64,000 nt of DNA from assembly GCA_028564925.1 (NCBI GenBank), contig CM053028.1:359763302-359827301 (forward strand), written 5' to 3'. Shown one piece after another: positions 34,201-44,530 of the stretch. Under the pieces are notes generated by a model, which was not told the DNA's origin, ran no database searches, and was given only the letters and a program-made list of their open reading frames with translations. Source of the stretch: Lithobates sylvaticus (lineage: Eukaryota > Chordata > Amphibia > Anura > Ranidae). A program made the translations under genes and the position numbers. The first letter of the stretch is position 1, and each line of letters opens with the position of its first letter.

Positions 34201-34282
34201 AAAACGAATTTCGGGAGTAACTAAACACATTTATTTTTCGGACAAAACGAAAGTCCGAAACGAAATATTTCAGTGTGCTGAT
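31225..34282. mobile_element. outer hAT-like element, decayed
   Basis: The left end TAGACATGTGCATTCG at 31233 is the same terminal motif as the inner element at 32057. The right end near 34274 is poorly kept. The flanking octamers CAGCTGAT and GTGCTGAT match at 6 of 8 positions. Its own sequence is AT-rich with TTCGAC/GTCGAA motifs. A 115-bp hairpin (34010-34124, arms TTATGGTGTCTGTC / GACAGACACCATAA) lies near the right end, and three tandem GACATAGAGAGAAAAGATTT units lie at 31510-31570. Confidence 0.5.
32049..33910. mobile_element. hAT-type non-autonomous element with palindromic 8-bp target duplication
   Basis: The element (32057-33902) begins TAGACATGTGCGTACGAATT and ends CCCATGTCTA. GTGATCAC stands on both sides (32049-32056 and 33903-33910). 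Inside are long mirrored arms: CGTGGGGGTCCCCCCAAATT at about 32528 against its reverse complement near 33430-33445, and GGTCTGGTATGGATATTAAG against its partner near 33390-33410. The middle holds a G/A-rich stretch and CCAGGGTTGTGGGGATGAGG. Frames of 60-148 codons on both strands are products of these repeats, not genes. Confidence 0.7.
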
Positions 34283-34595
34283 TGTAACCTGACTTACTAT
34301 GTACTTGTTATGGCCCGTACACACGCTCGGATTTTCCGATGACTAGTTCCGTCGGATCATTTCCGTCGGAATTTGTCCGATGCTGGTGTTGCGTACACAC
34401 GGTCGGACAACGTTGTCGGAATTTCCGGTCTTCAAGAACGTCGTGACGTAAGTCGTCTTCCACGAGACTAGAAAAGGCAAGTTCAGCACCACGTCCGGCA
34501 CCCGTTGGGCTCCTTCTGCTGATTCCGTGTTTATCGCGTGTTAGTAGAAGTTTGGGGACTTACGATTCGCGCTTCTCAGTTTTCTGACTCAGACC

Positions 34596-36842
34596 GTTAC
34601 TGCTCTTCATGTGTGTGTGTGTCCCTCGCGCTACTCGGAGTATATAAAAGTGAATAAATAAGTGGTGCTCTGCTGCAAAATGTGTTGTGTTCACAAATAC
34701 ACAAAATAGTAATAAATAAAGAAAGAATTTCGCGCAATATATAGCTAAAATTAAAGTGCAATAGGAATATTCCAATAGTAAGATATTAATACTACTGGTA
34801 CAATAATACAATACTCATAAACATCAATGTCTACATAAAGTAGTACATAAAGTGACAGGTGCATATGTGCAAAACCATAAGAGTACCATATAAGGTGCTG
34901 TGAGATGCAAATAAAAATAAAAATAATTCAAACAATCGAATGAATTCAAACAATTACCGTGCATTCAAATGCTAAAGTGCTGTGCCATTAGATGGTTACT
35001 GAGAAGAGTCAAATAATGGATGAGTAATCAATGTCAGATGAATGGTTAATAATACTAGTAGAAAAAATATTAAACAAATAAATAGAAAATTGAATAGATA
35101 AATAAATAAATAAATCTATATATATAGTCCCAGGTTGGATAAAATATATATGAATAAAACAGTGTCCAAGTTAATCCATCCGGTCCTGATGGTATATTTA
35201 GTCAGGTACCGTATTCGCTTCAATTAGGCAGTAATTATATATTCCGTTCATTCAGGTTATCAGCATTGACTGCATGATATAAATATTAAATCCTGTATGT
35301 TTTCTGCAGCGGGTACTTGGTCCTGATTTTCATACACTTCAATCCAATCACTAGTCTCTCAAAACTCTCACCTCAAATCTGAAAGATTGTAGCTTTTCGG
35401 GCATATCCTATAGCCCCATGGATTGTGGATACTGGTTGTTCTGCATAAAACTGGTTAGAGTAAAAAACTTCTCCTTTAAGGGTGTTTGCAATCTTGATTC
35501 CTGCAGTGCTCAGTGTCAAAACAAGACAAAGGGCAAAGAAACAAGAAAGGGAAGCCTCCACTAGTGTAGTATCTTGATTAAATATGGGCAAGTTTATTAA
35601 AGTACAGTGGGTGGACTCTTACATTAAAATCAAGGTTTAAAAGCAAAAAAACGGCATAGACATGTATAGAAATAAATATCTCCTAGGCGTTCTCAGCGCC
35701 TTCTCACGTCTCACGTCTCCTCTGCCTGCGGCCACTCCCTACGCGTTACGACACGTCACGTGTCTTCCCCAGATGAAGACACGTGACGTGTCGTAACGCG
35801 TAGGGAGTGGCCGCAGGCAGAGGAGACGTGAGACGTGAGAAGGCGCTGAGAACGCCTAGGAGATATTTATTTCTATACATGTCTATGCCGTTTTTTTGCT
35901 TTTAAACCTTGATTTTAATGTAAGAGTCCACCCACTGTACTTTAATAAACTTGCCCATATTTAATCAAGATACTACACTAGTGGAGGCTTCCCTTTCTTG
36001 TTTCTTTGCCCTTTGTCTTGTTTTGACACTGAGCACTGCAGGAATCAAGATTGCAAACACCCTTAAAGGAGAAGTTTTTTACTCTAACCAGTTTTATGCA
36101 GAACAACCAGTATCCACAATCCATGGGGCTATAGGATATGCCCGAAAAGCTACAATCTTTCAGATTTGAGGTGAGAGTTTTGAGAGACTAGTGATTGGAT
36201 TGAAGTGTATGAAAATCAGGACCAAGTACCCGCTGCAGAAAACATACAGGATTTAATATTTATATCATGCAGTCAATGCTGATAACCTGAATGAACGGAA
36301 TATATAATTACTGCCTAATTGAAGCGAATACGGTACCTGACTAAATATACCATCAGGACCGGATGGATTAACTTGGACACTGTTTTATTCATATATATTT
36401 TATCCAACCTGGGACTATATATATAGATTTATTTATTTATTTATCTATTCAATTTTCTATTTATTTGTTTAATATTTTTTCTACTAGTATTATTAACCAT
36501 TCATCTGACATTGATTACTCATCCATTATTTGACTCTTCTCAGTAACCATCTAATGGCACAGCACTTTAGCATTTGAATGCACGGTAATTGTTTGAATTC
36601 ATTCGATTGTTTGAATTATTTTTATTTTTATTTGCATCTCACAGCACCTTATATGGTACTCTTATGGTTTTGCACATATGCACCTGTCACTTTATGTACT
36701 ACTTTATGTAGACATTGATGTTTATGAGTATTGTATTATTGTACCAGTAGTATTAATATCTTACTATTGGAATATTCCTATTGCACTTTAATTTTAGCTA
36801 TATATTGCGCGAAATTCTTTCTTTATTTGTTACTGCTCTTCA
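34596..36842. mobile_element. insert made of a 1054-bp inverted repeat, with 14-bp target duplication
   Basis: GTTACTGCTCTTCA stands at 34596-34609 and 36829-36842. Between them lie a left-only piece (34610-34713, starting with a TG run), a left arm (34714-35767), a 7-bp spacer (35768-35774) and a right arm (35775-36828). The arms have equal length and matched in every stretch compared by eye; each gives the same 72-codon frame (35591-35373 minus, 35951-36169 plus). The outer arm end reads ATTGCGCGAAATTCTTTC. The long duplication points to retrotransposition. No protein domain is recognised. Confidence 0.8.
35771..35808 (+). ncRNA. hammerhead-like core at the palindrome centre
   Basis: AGATGAA then GACACGTGACGTGTC then GTAACGCGTAGGG. 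A strong 6-bp stem II (GACACG/CGUGUC, loop UGA) is placed between blocks that resemble CUGAUGA and GAAA, each with a change. Because it lies at the centre of the inverted repeat, a mirror copy is read on the minus strand from 35771 to 35734. Confidence 0.35.
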
Positions 36843-37149
36843 GTTTGTGCTTGTCGTGCGTATCTGTTTATTAGTGCGTGTAGTCAGTTCGCATTTGTTG
36901 GTCATTGTGGCCTATATCTTGATATAGGACGCTTTGATTATCACTGCTTATTGTCTGCTTGTTTCTGGTATTCATTTCGTTCTTTCAGGCCTTGCTGTTT
37001 ATCGGTGCTTTCTGTTTGTCCGTTCTGACCAGCCGACCGTTTGTGAGCGATGTTTCCCGTATGTACTCGTCGCCGAGTTCGTGCTGTACGCGGAATTGGT
37101 GTCGGGCTTTTAGCTTTGAGCCAAGACCCGTCCATGAACGAGGAGGAGT

Positions 37150-39202
37150 ATGTGGACTAAGAATTGGTTGCTTCAGCGTGATCAATTCTCGCACATGCCT
37201 TTGCTTCGCGAGATCCGGGAGAATAATCCTGATGATTTCAGGAAATTTCTCCGGATGACGGACCCCGTTTTTCACCGTCTTTTGGTTTTGCTGACCCCTT
37301 TTATCAGCCGGCAGGATACCTGCATGAGACAAGCCATCACTCCGGAGCAGAGGCTTGTTGCCACGTTGAGGTACTTGGCGACAGGGAGAAGCCTTCAGGA
37401 TCTGAAGTTCTCCACAGGTATCTCTCCCCAGGCTCTGGGAATCATTATTCCAGAGACCTGTTCTGCTATTATCCAGGTCCTGCAGGAGGACTATATTAAG
37501 GTAACATTTCTCCTTTACTATTCCCTTCTATGTATGCTCTGTTTGCTAATGACTTGTATTTTTGACCTCCTTCCCTAATTACCATGATTGCAATATGCTC
37601 TAATATGCTGTGCCCCTTTTCTCCTTTATGCATTTTCCCTTCACTTACCTCCCCAGCATGCTCTTCTGGCCCAATAGACACCTATGGCCTAGTCACTTAA
37701 GCAATGTATTTTGTCTGCTGCATAGTATTGTTTTCCTCCAAACTACCCCTAAAATATGCACCAATGTTTGCTGTGTGTTTTACTTCATGCAGAGCCCCTT
37801 TTTTTTTTTTTGGGGTGGGTGCCAAACTCATTAGGAACCCCCTCCCCCAACTGCTCTGTCAGATGCTACCAATCCTCTATCTGCTGTCTTGGCCAAGGTC
37901 AATACACACTATATACCTACCTCTTTATAGTGGTCATATTTAGGGATGAATTCAGCAAAGCATGTAGTGCAAGGGGCTGGCTCCATACTTTCCATTTGCT
38001 ATTTTTTTTGGTTATTTCCCTCCTATTAGCTTGCTAGGTAATTGCAGAATGTCAAAATGTGCTCCGCTTTTTTTTTGGGGGGGGGGTGGGGGGGGGATTC
38101 GGAATGTTCTTTTATCTTTCCTGTGGGCTGCCAATAGTGTTAAGTAAGGAGGGTCTGGCCAAACTAGCACACATTATTGAGCCATTTGGCAATAAATGAA
38201 GTGCAGAGGGTTACCTGTCCAAACCCCCCCCCCCAAACCCCTAGTTATTGTCAATGGCCCATCAGAAGTGGGGGGATTGATGGGGGGTGAGTAATCTGCT
38301 AGGGGGACCTTCTACTTTGGGGTGCAAATACTTTCAAGGTTACAATTTAAAAGTCTGATCTTGTTCCAAGATGTTAGTGTCTAATCTGCTTGCAATGTTT
38401 ATGTGCAAAGTGACTAATTTTTTTTTCTTGTTTCACTCCACAGTTCCCTTCCACGCCACAGGAATGGCAGACTGTGGCCTCCCACTTTGCCAGCCGTTGG
38501 GACTTTCCTAACTGCGGAGGTGCAGTTGATGGGAAACACGTCTGCATCGTCCCACCCCCCAACTCGGGGTCATACTATTATAATTACAAGGGGTTTAATA
38601 GTGTAGTGATGTTGGCGGTGGTGTCGGCGACATACAAGTTTTTGTATGTGGACGTGGGGATGAATGGCCGGATCTCGGATGGTGGTGCCATTGCGCACAC
38701 TGAGTTCTACTGGCATCTCCAGAGTAGCAGTCTGTGCTTGCCACCTCCAGAGGAGAATGCTGAAGGACTCCCCTTCGTCTTTGTCGTGGATGAAGCATTT
38801 GCGCTGACTCCCCATCTGATGAGGCCCTTCCCGATGAGGACCCTCACCCCAGACCAGAGGGTCTTCAATTACAGGCTGTCGAGAGCCCGCAGAGTGGTGG
38901 AGAACACCTTCGGGATCCTGGCCAGCCGCTTCCGCCTGTTTTTGACGGCTATTAACTTGGCGGAATACAAACTCAACCACATAGTTCTTGCCTGCTGCAT
39001 ATTGCACAACTTTCTCAAAAGACATAACAGCAACTATGTGGTGCCCGTTGGCCCAGTTGTGGACGGGCCTTCCAATGCCGACCTCACAGCCCTTCAAGCG
39101 GCGCGTCCAGGCTTGCCGCCTCTACATGCCTGCGAGGTCCGCGAGCAATATATGGACTACTTTGTGGGTAGGGGGGCCATTGCTCTGCCTGACACTGTGT
39201 GA
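37150..39202 (+). CDS. Harbinger DDE nuclease (HARBI1-like), two coding exons
   Basis: Exon 1 is 37150-37500 and exon 2 is 38444-39202, giving 369 residues. The intron starts GTAACA and ends CACTCCACAG, and the join is in phase (DYIK then FPSTPQEWQ). The N-terminal helical part (to about residue 117) includes TPEQRLVATLRYLATGRSLQ. The DDE nuclease domain follows: first D in CGGAVDGKHV, second D in FVFVVDEAFAL, E in RRVVENTFGILASRF. All three catalytic residues are present. In the family this enzyme cuts and joins element ends and needs a Myb-like partner for nuclear import and end binding. An upstream ATG at 37053 opens a related N-terminus (TRRRVRAV) that ends at a stop near 37155, so a small indel may have cut off about 30 residues; the ATG at 37150 is the first in the main frame. 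Confidence 0.88.
37501..38443 (+). other. intron of the nuclease gene
   Basis: Bounded by GTAACATTTC and TTTCACTCCACAG. It contains T/G homopolymers at 37798-37815 and 38071-38097 and a C run near 38225. Three overlapping frames in 37700-38040 are intronic noise. Confidence 0.75.
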
Positions 39203-40107
39203 GAGGCATTTTTTATTAATTATATTTTTTAACCAGACCTATGATTTCTTGTCATTTCCTGCTTGTTTTTCTTGTAGGTATATTCTAGCTTATTTGTCTT
39301 TAAAATTTTGGCCCTTTATCTTCAACAGTGGGAATGCACTTTCTGGGCAAAAGGAGGTAACAGTCTCTTCTTCCCAAAAAGAATCATGTTGTGTGTGTGA
39401 TACCTAATCTTTTGTCTAGAGAAGGTTTGTAGTGCATAACTGACACCCAAAATACTCCTTTTCATCAGCATGACAGAAATGTGTGTATTCCCAAAAATGG
39501 TGTGCTACGTGTTTTCTTACAAAGCACTGTGGGTGTCATTTACATAAGCCAAATCCACTATGCACTACAAGTGCACTGCAAAAGTGCCCTGGAAAATACA
39601 CTTGCAGTGCAAACTGGAATAGGCTTTAGTAAATAACACCCATTGCCCCCCAAATCCTTTACTTTTGCCATAAATAATGCTTTTGTGTTTTTAAATAAGG
39701 AAGCCACACATTTTTGAGATGTAAAAATTTTACTTACAAGACTTTCACAAGTGCCTTTCAAAACTTCGTGGCAGAACTGACAAGATCTTGGTTCTTTCGA
39801 ACATTGTTTACTAACATTCCGCATTTGTTAAAACCAGGCATGGAGCAAACCATAACAGACTGAACATAGGAACTTGCAAAGTTCAACTTTCAAAAGTGAA
39901 GACAAGATCAGACATGACTTTATGTTCAAAGTGTGTTTGATCTTGCCTTCGTCACATGGGGTGTCACCCCTGGAAACTTGAAATTTCGAACATGCACACA
40001 ATTTGGGTATCAAAATGGGCATTAGATGGTAAAACACATGCCCAGTTATTAAGTTTGAAATGTTGTCACAAACAGCCACAAATGTGTGATAATTACTTTG
40101 TGCGTTT
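39203..40107. other. convergent 3' region between nuclease and Myb-like genes
   Basis: The nuclease gene (plus) and the Myb-like gene (minus) point at each other across this stretch. It is AT-rich with no domain-bearing frame. An imperfect hairpin around ATTTACATAAGCCAAATCC and GGCTTTAGTAAATAACACCC lies at 39538-39645, with CACTTGCAGTGC motifs inside, possibly a small inserted MITE. Confidence 0.5.
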
Positions 40108-41424
40108 TCAGATTTTCCCTAAAACATCAATGATGTTTTTCAATTTTTGTTGAACATCATTGATGTTTTTCTTGATCTCATCTAGATCTCGATTGCACAC
40201 CATTATCTCCCCGATGAGTACGTGTGCACTTTCAGTGGTAAAGTGCGATTCTTCTTCCACAACATCCACATCACCTAAAAACAAAAAAAAAGAAACAAAA
40301 TGGCTATTGGAAAAGAGGCACACTCACCTGTTGTGGTGACAAGTTCTCCAAGTTCTATGATCTCTCCTTCCTCCTCCTCTGCTTCTGGTATTTCCCCTTC
40401 TTTGGGAGGTGTGGGTTTCCTGGTGTCCTCAGACGTCCCGAGTCTTCGCTCCCCTATGATAATGTACAAAAGGAAGATTTAGCACAACAATCTATTGAGG
40501 GCAGAAATAGGAAATGTCAAACATTGCTTGGAAGTGAGGGACAATAGTTTTTTGTGGCCAGGTTCAAATGACAACAACATTAATGTAGTCACTTTGTAAA
40601 GGTGCTAAACTTACTACCTTTTTGGTTGAAGTTTGTCAGATGGAGACACCCCTATAGTATCTACTGGAGCACATGTGTGGAACAGCATAATAAAAAGGGG
40701 GTTTGGGTGTCCCAGCACTAGTGCTCTAGAGTCCAGATGGGTAAACAGCTACTGAGTGACCTCTCCTTTACATTTTAGAAATTTGCTTTACATTCTTGAT
40801 GACATCTCTATTGAAAACAAACTTCCTTTCACTAAAAACTTCACCAAACCTCGTATTATAAGTGGCCGGACGATCGAGGTTGAGTACGATCGAATGGACA
40901 CACGCGAACATGACAGTGGCAGAAAGATCGAGGTTGAGTACGATCGAATGCACAGACGAACATGAAATTGTCCATTTTCCAATGTACAACATTGAAAAAA
41001 AAAAACACATGGAGAAGTATGCAAGCAAGAAAAAAAAAAACACAAAACACGACAACTACTTACTTTTTTGAAGAACTCGCTTGATCTTTCTGTACTGATC
41101 GGGCTCCCTCAGTTTCAGGTCTAAACAGCGTTTTCTCAGTTGTTCCTTGGATCGTTATACCCCAAAATTATTGTAAAGCCTCCTCACAACTTTAGACATG
41201 ATCTTGGCCTTTCTGACATTTGGGTTGAGGTAAGGCCCATACTTCCCATCATAGTCGCTCCTCTTCAATATGTCCACAATCTCCAACATTTCTCCAAAAG
41301 ACATATTGGAGGCCTTAAATTTAAGCCTCCGGGATCGGGACGTTTCTGCCTCCTTTCGAGGCCTTTCCTCGTCCTCCTCCTCGTTGCTGTAATATTTAGG
41401 GTGCACCTGCTGTGTCCCCGCCAT
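40108..41424 (-). CDS. Myb/SANT-like DNA-binding protein of the Harbinger element, three exons, one in-frame stop
   Basis: Exons 41424-41064, 40453-40328 and 40274-40108 join in phase at donors GTAAGT and GTGAGT and acceptors ATCATAG and TTTTTAG, giving about 217 residues. An acidic N-terminus (NEEEDEERPRKEAE) is followed by a Myb/SANT-like domain (about residues 35-120: SFGEMLEIVDILKRSDYDG, NPNVRKAKIMSKVVRRL, RSKEQLRKRCLDLKLREPDQ). Next come an acidic hinge (EIPEAEEEEGEIIELGEL) and a C-terminal heptad-like helix (DEIKKNINDVQQKLKNIIDV) suited to dimerisation. A TAA at 41155-41157 interrupts the Myb-like domain after NFGV. The position usually held by tryptophan in RKRWxDLK is cysteine. Such proteins bind transposon ends and bring in the nuclease. 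As it stands, the product would be truncated at about 89 residues. Confidence 0.75.
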
Positions 41425-41735
41425 GTGCTCTCCCCACTGCGCCGTAAAGAGAAGGGGTGGGGAATAGTTGAGAAAGATCGCCAGGGGCGGGCGGAGTTTC
41501 ACGCATGCACACTGTATATAAATCGTCACACGCCTGTGTCGTAGCAACGATCTGTGAGCCGAGGGGAGAGAGAGCTGAGGCACGAGACGATCGTTAGAAC
41601 GAAGGTACAATTTGAACTTGGTACATAACTAGCCTAGACTGATTAGACCTTGAGGCTTATTTATGGAGAAGATTAGGAGAGTTTAGCCTGACATTATTTA
41701 TAGTGTTTGGTGTGGTGTTGTGTCTTGCAGAGAAT
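41425..41735. promoter_or_regulatory. presumed bidirectional promoter between the two DNA-binding genes
   Basis: The start codons of the minus-strand Myb-like gene (41424) and the plus-strand MADF gene (41736) lie head to head with 311 bp between. The stretch has GTATATAAAT near 41513 as a possible TATA box. It also has a likely 3' splice site TGTCTTGCAG ending at 41730, six bases before the MADF start, suggesting a 5' non-coding exon. The role is inferred from layout only. Confidence 0.45.
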
Positions 41736-42902
41736 ATGGAGGGGTTCAATGATGTCAGTTTTCTCCCCCTCTTCATTGATAAGTATCGGAAATTGACCCT
41801 TTTATGGCAGGCAAAACACCCCGAATACAGCAACAAACCAAATAGGTATGCAGCAATGAAGAAACGTGTTGAATTTGTAAAGCCAAGGATGCCCACGGCA
41901 ACCGTTGCCAAGTTAAGAATAAAAATTGGAAGCCTGAGGAGTACGTATTTCAGGGAGCGCAATAAGGTCCTGAAGTCCCAAGCATCTGGAGCTGGAGCAG
42001 ATGAGGTCTATGTCCCCAGGCTCTGGTACTATGACAGGCTCCATTTTCTCAAAGACCAGGCTGATGTCAGGGAGTCACTCTCGACTCTTCCTTCCACGCA
42101 GGCCACCCCTGATGAGGCTTCCGAGGAGCAACCTGGGCCTTCCAGTCTGGGAGAGGTGGAGGAGCCCAGCTTGAGCCAGGTATAGTAGTTTTGTACCCAT
42201 TTTTGTGAAAAATTAATGATGTTCACTTAATTCAGGATCCCCAATTGCTTAGTTCCTAACGTGTTTGACATATCAACAGTAGTGTTGGAGACATTTGGGG
42301 TAAGAATCTAAACTGCAGGGCTGAGAATTGTATGGTTTTCTATTTGTAAACATTTTGCAACAGTCAATAGATGAAAATTGTGTGTGTTTGATGAACAAAT
42401 AACTCAAACTATGTCCCTTTTTCATACACAGGAAGACCTCAGCCAGGAGGTGGCTGTGGAATGTGGAAGTCAGGAGGAGGCAGGGGTTAGTGGCAGCCAA
42501 GAGGTGGGTAGTGGCAGCCAAGAGGTGGGTAGGCCTAGGAGCCTGACTGTCTCCCAAGTCCCTCCCCTCCGCCTTCCCTACAAAAGGGCGAGAAGGGTGG
42601 GGGAGGTGGGAGAGTCAGCGCTCCGGCTGATAAGAGAGGCTTCAGCCTCCCTACATGCCACACCCACCTACGAGGAGGCCTTTGGCTCCTTGGTTGCCAC
42701 TAAAATGAAGGATATGGAGGCGGGGCAACGCAACATGTGTGAGGATGTCATCCTCAAGGTCCTAAATAAGGGGATGGCTGGGAAGATGACCACACTCACA
42801 CATGTTTGCGATAGTGACCATGCTCCGCCTCCTCCTCCTCCTTCTGCCACCCCACCAGCACCACAGCCACAGCGTGCAAGGAAGCGTGGAAGGAAGACCT
42901 GA
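41736..42902 (+). CDS. MADF-domain (Myb/SANT-like) protein of the Harbinger element, two coding exons
   Basis: Exons 41736-42179 and 42432-42902 join in phase (SLSQ then EDLSQE) at GTATAG and TACACAG, giving 304 residues. Residues about 6-110 form a MADF-type domain: a helix FLPLFIDKYRKLTLLWQAKH, then NRYAAMKKRVEFV, then LRIKIGSLRSTYFRERNKVL, and a final WYYDRLHFLKDQ. The linker is acidic and Ser/Pro-rich with a duplicated SGSQEVG motif. A second helical part (about 200-265) contains a run TYEEAFGSLVATKMKDM. The tail is proline-rich followed by a basic patch, RARKRGRKT, a likely nuclear signal. MADF proteins are the known partner of Harbinger nucleases. No stop or frame change is seen. Confidence 0.85.
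42180..42431 (+). other. intron of the MADF gene
   Basis: It runs from GTATAG to TACACAG, 252 bp. A 94-codon frame on the other strand is not supported as a gene. Confidence 0.75.
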
Positions 42903-43932
42903 GAGTGACAACCTGGAATCAGTCTGACCTGAGAGAAGATGGAGCCTCTCGTATGACCAGAGCCTGGGGACCTAGATGGCATCTGCTGCAGTTCCGGATG
43001 TTTTGGACTTCAGGACCAGATAGCACTCCCTTATTAAGATACATACTCCTCAGGCCACCAATTTTTGAAGCTTAAAAAATGATGTTTGCCGTGGGGGTCC
43101 TAGGCTTTGCTAATTCCCCAAGTTTCTCCATCGCTGCGTTCCTCTTTGGTTTGTTGCTGAGACCTAAATAAAGGTATTTTTGAGTTAAAAAAATCATTGC
43201 CTATGTGTTTTACTTTTCTACAATGACAGTTTATTTGTGAGTAGGCAGGTACATTTCACAAATCATAAAGTATAATTAACAAGGGGCACCAACAACAAAC
43301 AACCTCCTAGTAAATTTAGGCAACAAATACAAATGTTAATAATGTTGTTTTGCTAAGTTGAGACACACAACCCCCCTCAAAAATCAAAAAAAAAATAAGA
43401 AAGAAAATATGTATTCCAAAATAAAAATAAAAAATGACAAATCATCCAAAAAATCTAACAAACAATCTTTTACGATCTGACGAAAAATAAACATCTAGCC
43501 AATAAATCCTGAAAAAGAATAAATAAATAAGTTTGTGAGAAGTGAGTGTGAATAGGAGCAGCTAAAACACGTCATTCTTCTTGCATTGTAAAGAAAAAGA
43601 GAATGCGCTGCATAAATAAAGACATTTTAACATTGCAGCGTGACGAATGGGCTGTGTTGATTAGGAACGGTAGTTTTACCTGACCGAGCGCTTCCGTCAC
43701 AGAATTTCTTCTGAGCATGCGTGGCACTTTGTCCGTCGGACTAGGCTACACACGATCGGAAAAAGTCCGATAGGACTTTGTTGTCGGAAAATTTGAGAGC
43801 AGGAGATAAAACTTTGTCCGTCGGAAAATCCGATGGAAAATGTCCGATGGTGCCTACACACGGTCGGAATTTCCGACAACATTGTCCGATCGGACATATT
43901 CCATCGGAAAATCCGACCGTGTGTATGGGGCT
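42903..43932. other. 3' region and right terminal inverted repeat of the Harbinger element
   Basis: AATAAAG at 43167-43173 is a likely poly(A) signal for the MADF gene. From about 43690 the sequence consists of short mirrored blocks (TCCGTCGGA, TTTGTCCGTCGGAAAATCCG, ACACACGGTCGGAATTTCC) that lead to the terminal repeat. These are likely binding sites for the element's DNA-binding proteins. Confidence 0.6.
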
Positions 43933-43935
43933 TTA

Positions 43936-44530
43936 ATCTTAGAAAGTTTTGAAGTGTAATGGGGGAGATGCTGAGTATTTGTTAAGTTCTGTGTTCTGTA
44001 TTCTGTCTTGTGAATAAAGTCATCCAGTCTGTTTGTAGTTCAGAGACAAAACAATCAACAGCTTTAGGATGTAAAAATCCTTCCCCCTACCCACCCCAAA
44101 ATTCTCCTAGATACACAACATTTTTCTATTTAAAGGACATCTGTATAAGGAGACAGTGCTGCCTACAAGCCTTACACTAATCTGACCTATGCACTTTATC
44201 CTTCCCTATTACAGTTGAGCACGTTGTCAATATGGCTGAGGTGAGGGGGCTAGCTTATCCAAACACCCCCTTACTCACACTTTTAAGCCATCTGACTAAA
44301 ATTCAGAAGCGTAAAGTACACTATTGGTAATTGATTTCTGTGACCAGCGGTGTATTACCAAATAGGCAGAGAAAACAAAGGCCTATAGAACCCAGGCCAT
44401 TTTAGGGCCGACAATAAACAAAAATAATATTGAATTGATCTTGAAAGAAAATTTAAAAAGGTAAAAAAAATGAATCAACTCAAAGAAAGGAACATTTTAC
44501 ATTAAAAACTCTAATGTATCCAGTAATAAC
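43936..44530. other. anonymous non-coding stretch
   Basis: No gene or recognised repeat. Confidence 0.4.

Larger units (their letters stand above)
34308..43935. mobile_element. PIF/Harbinger transposon with three genes
   Basis: The ends are GGCCCGTACACACGCTCGG (from 34312) and, inverted, GCCCCATACACACGGTCGG (to 43931). TTA flanks the unit at 34308-34310 and 43933-43935, the duplication usual for this superfamily. It encodes a DDE nuclease (37150-39202, plus), a Myb/SANT-like protein (41424-40108, minus) and a MADF protein (41736-42902, plus), all with introns. Without a 2.2-kb insert in the leader it would be about 7.4 kb. Subterminal inverted pairs such as TTTCCGACAAC/GTTGTCGGAAA occur at the right end. 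It looks nearly intact. Confidence 0.85.

Noticed and set aside
35373-36169. The 72-codon frame found identically on both arms of the palindrome
   Set aside because: It is duplicated only because the arms are identical. It has no recognised domain, and the rest of each arm is AT-rich non-coding.
38570-39097. 175-codon minus-strand frame opposite the nuclease exon
   Set aside because: It is a shadow of the nuclease coding strand, which carries the DDE motifs and splice sites.
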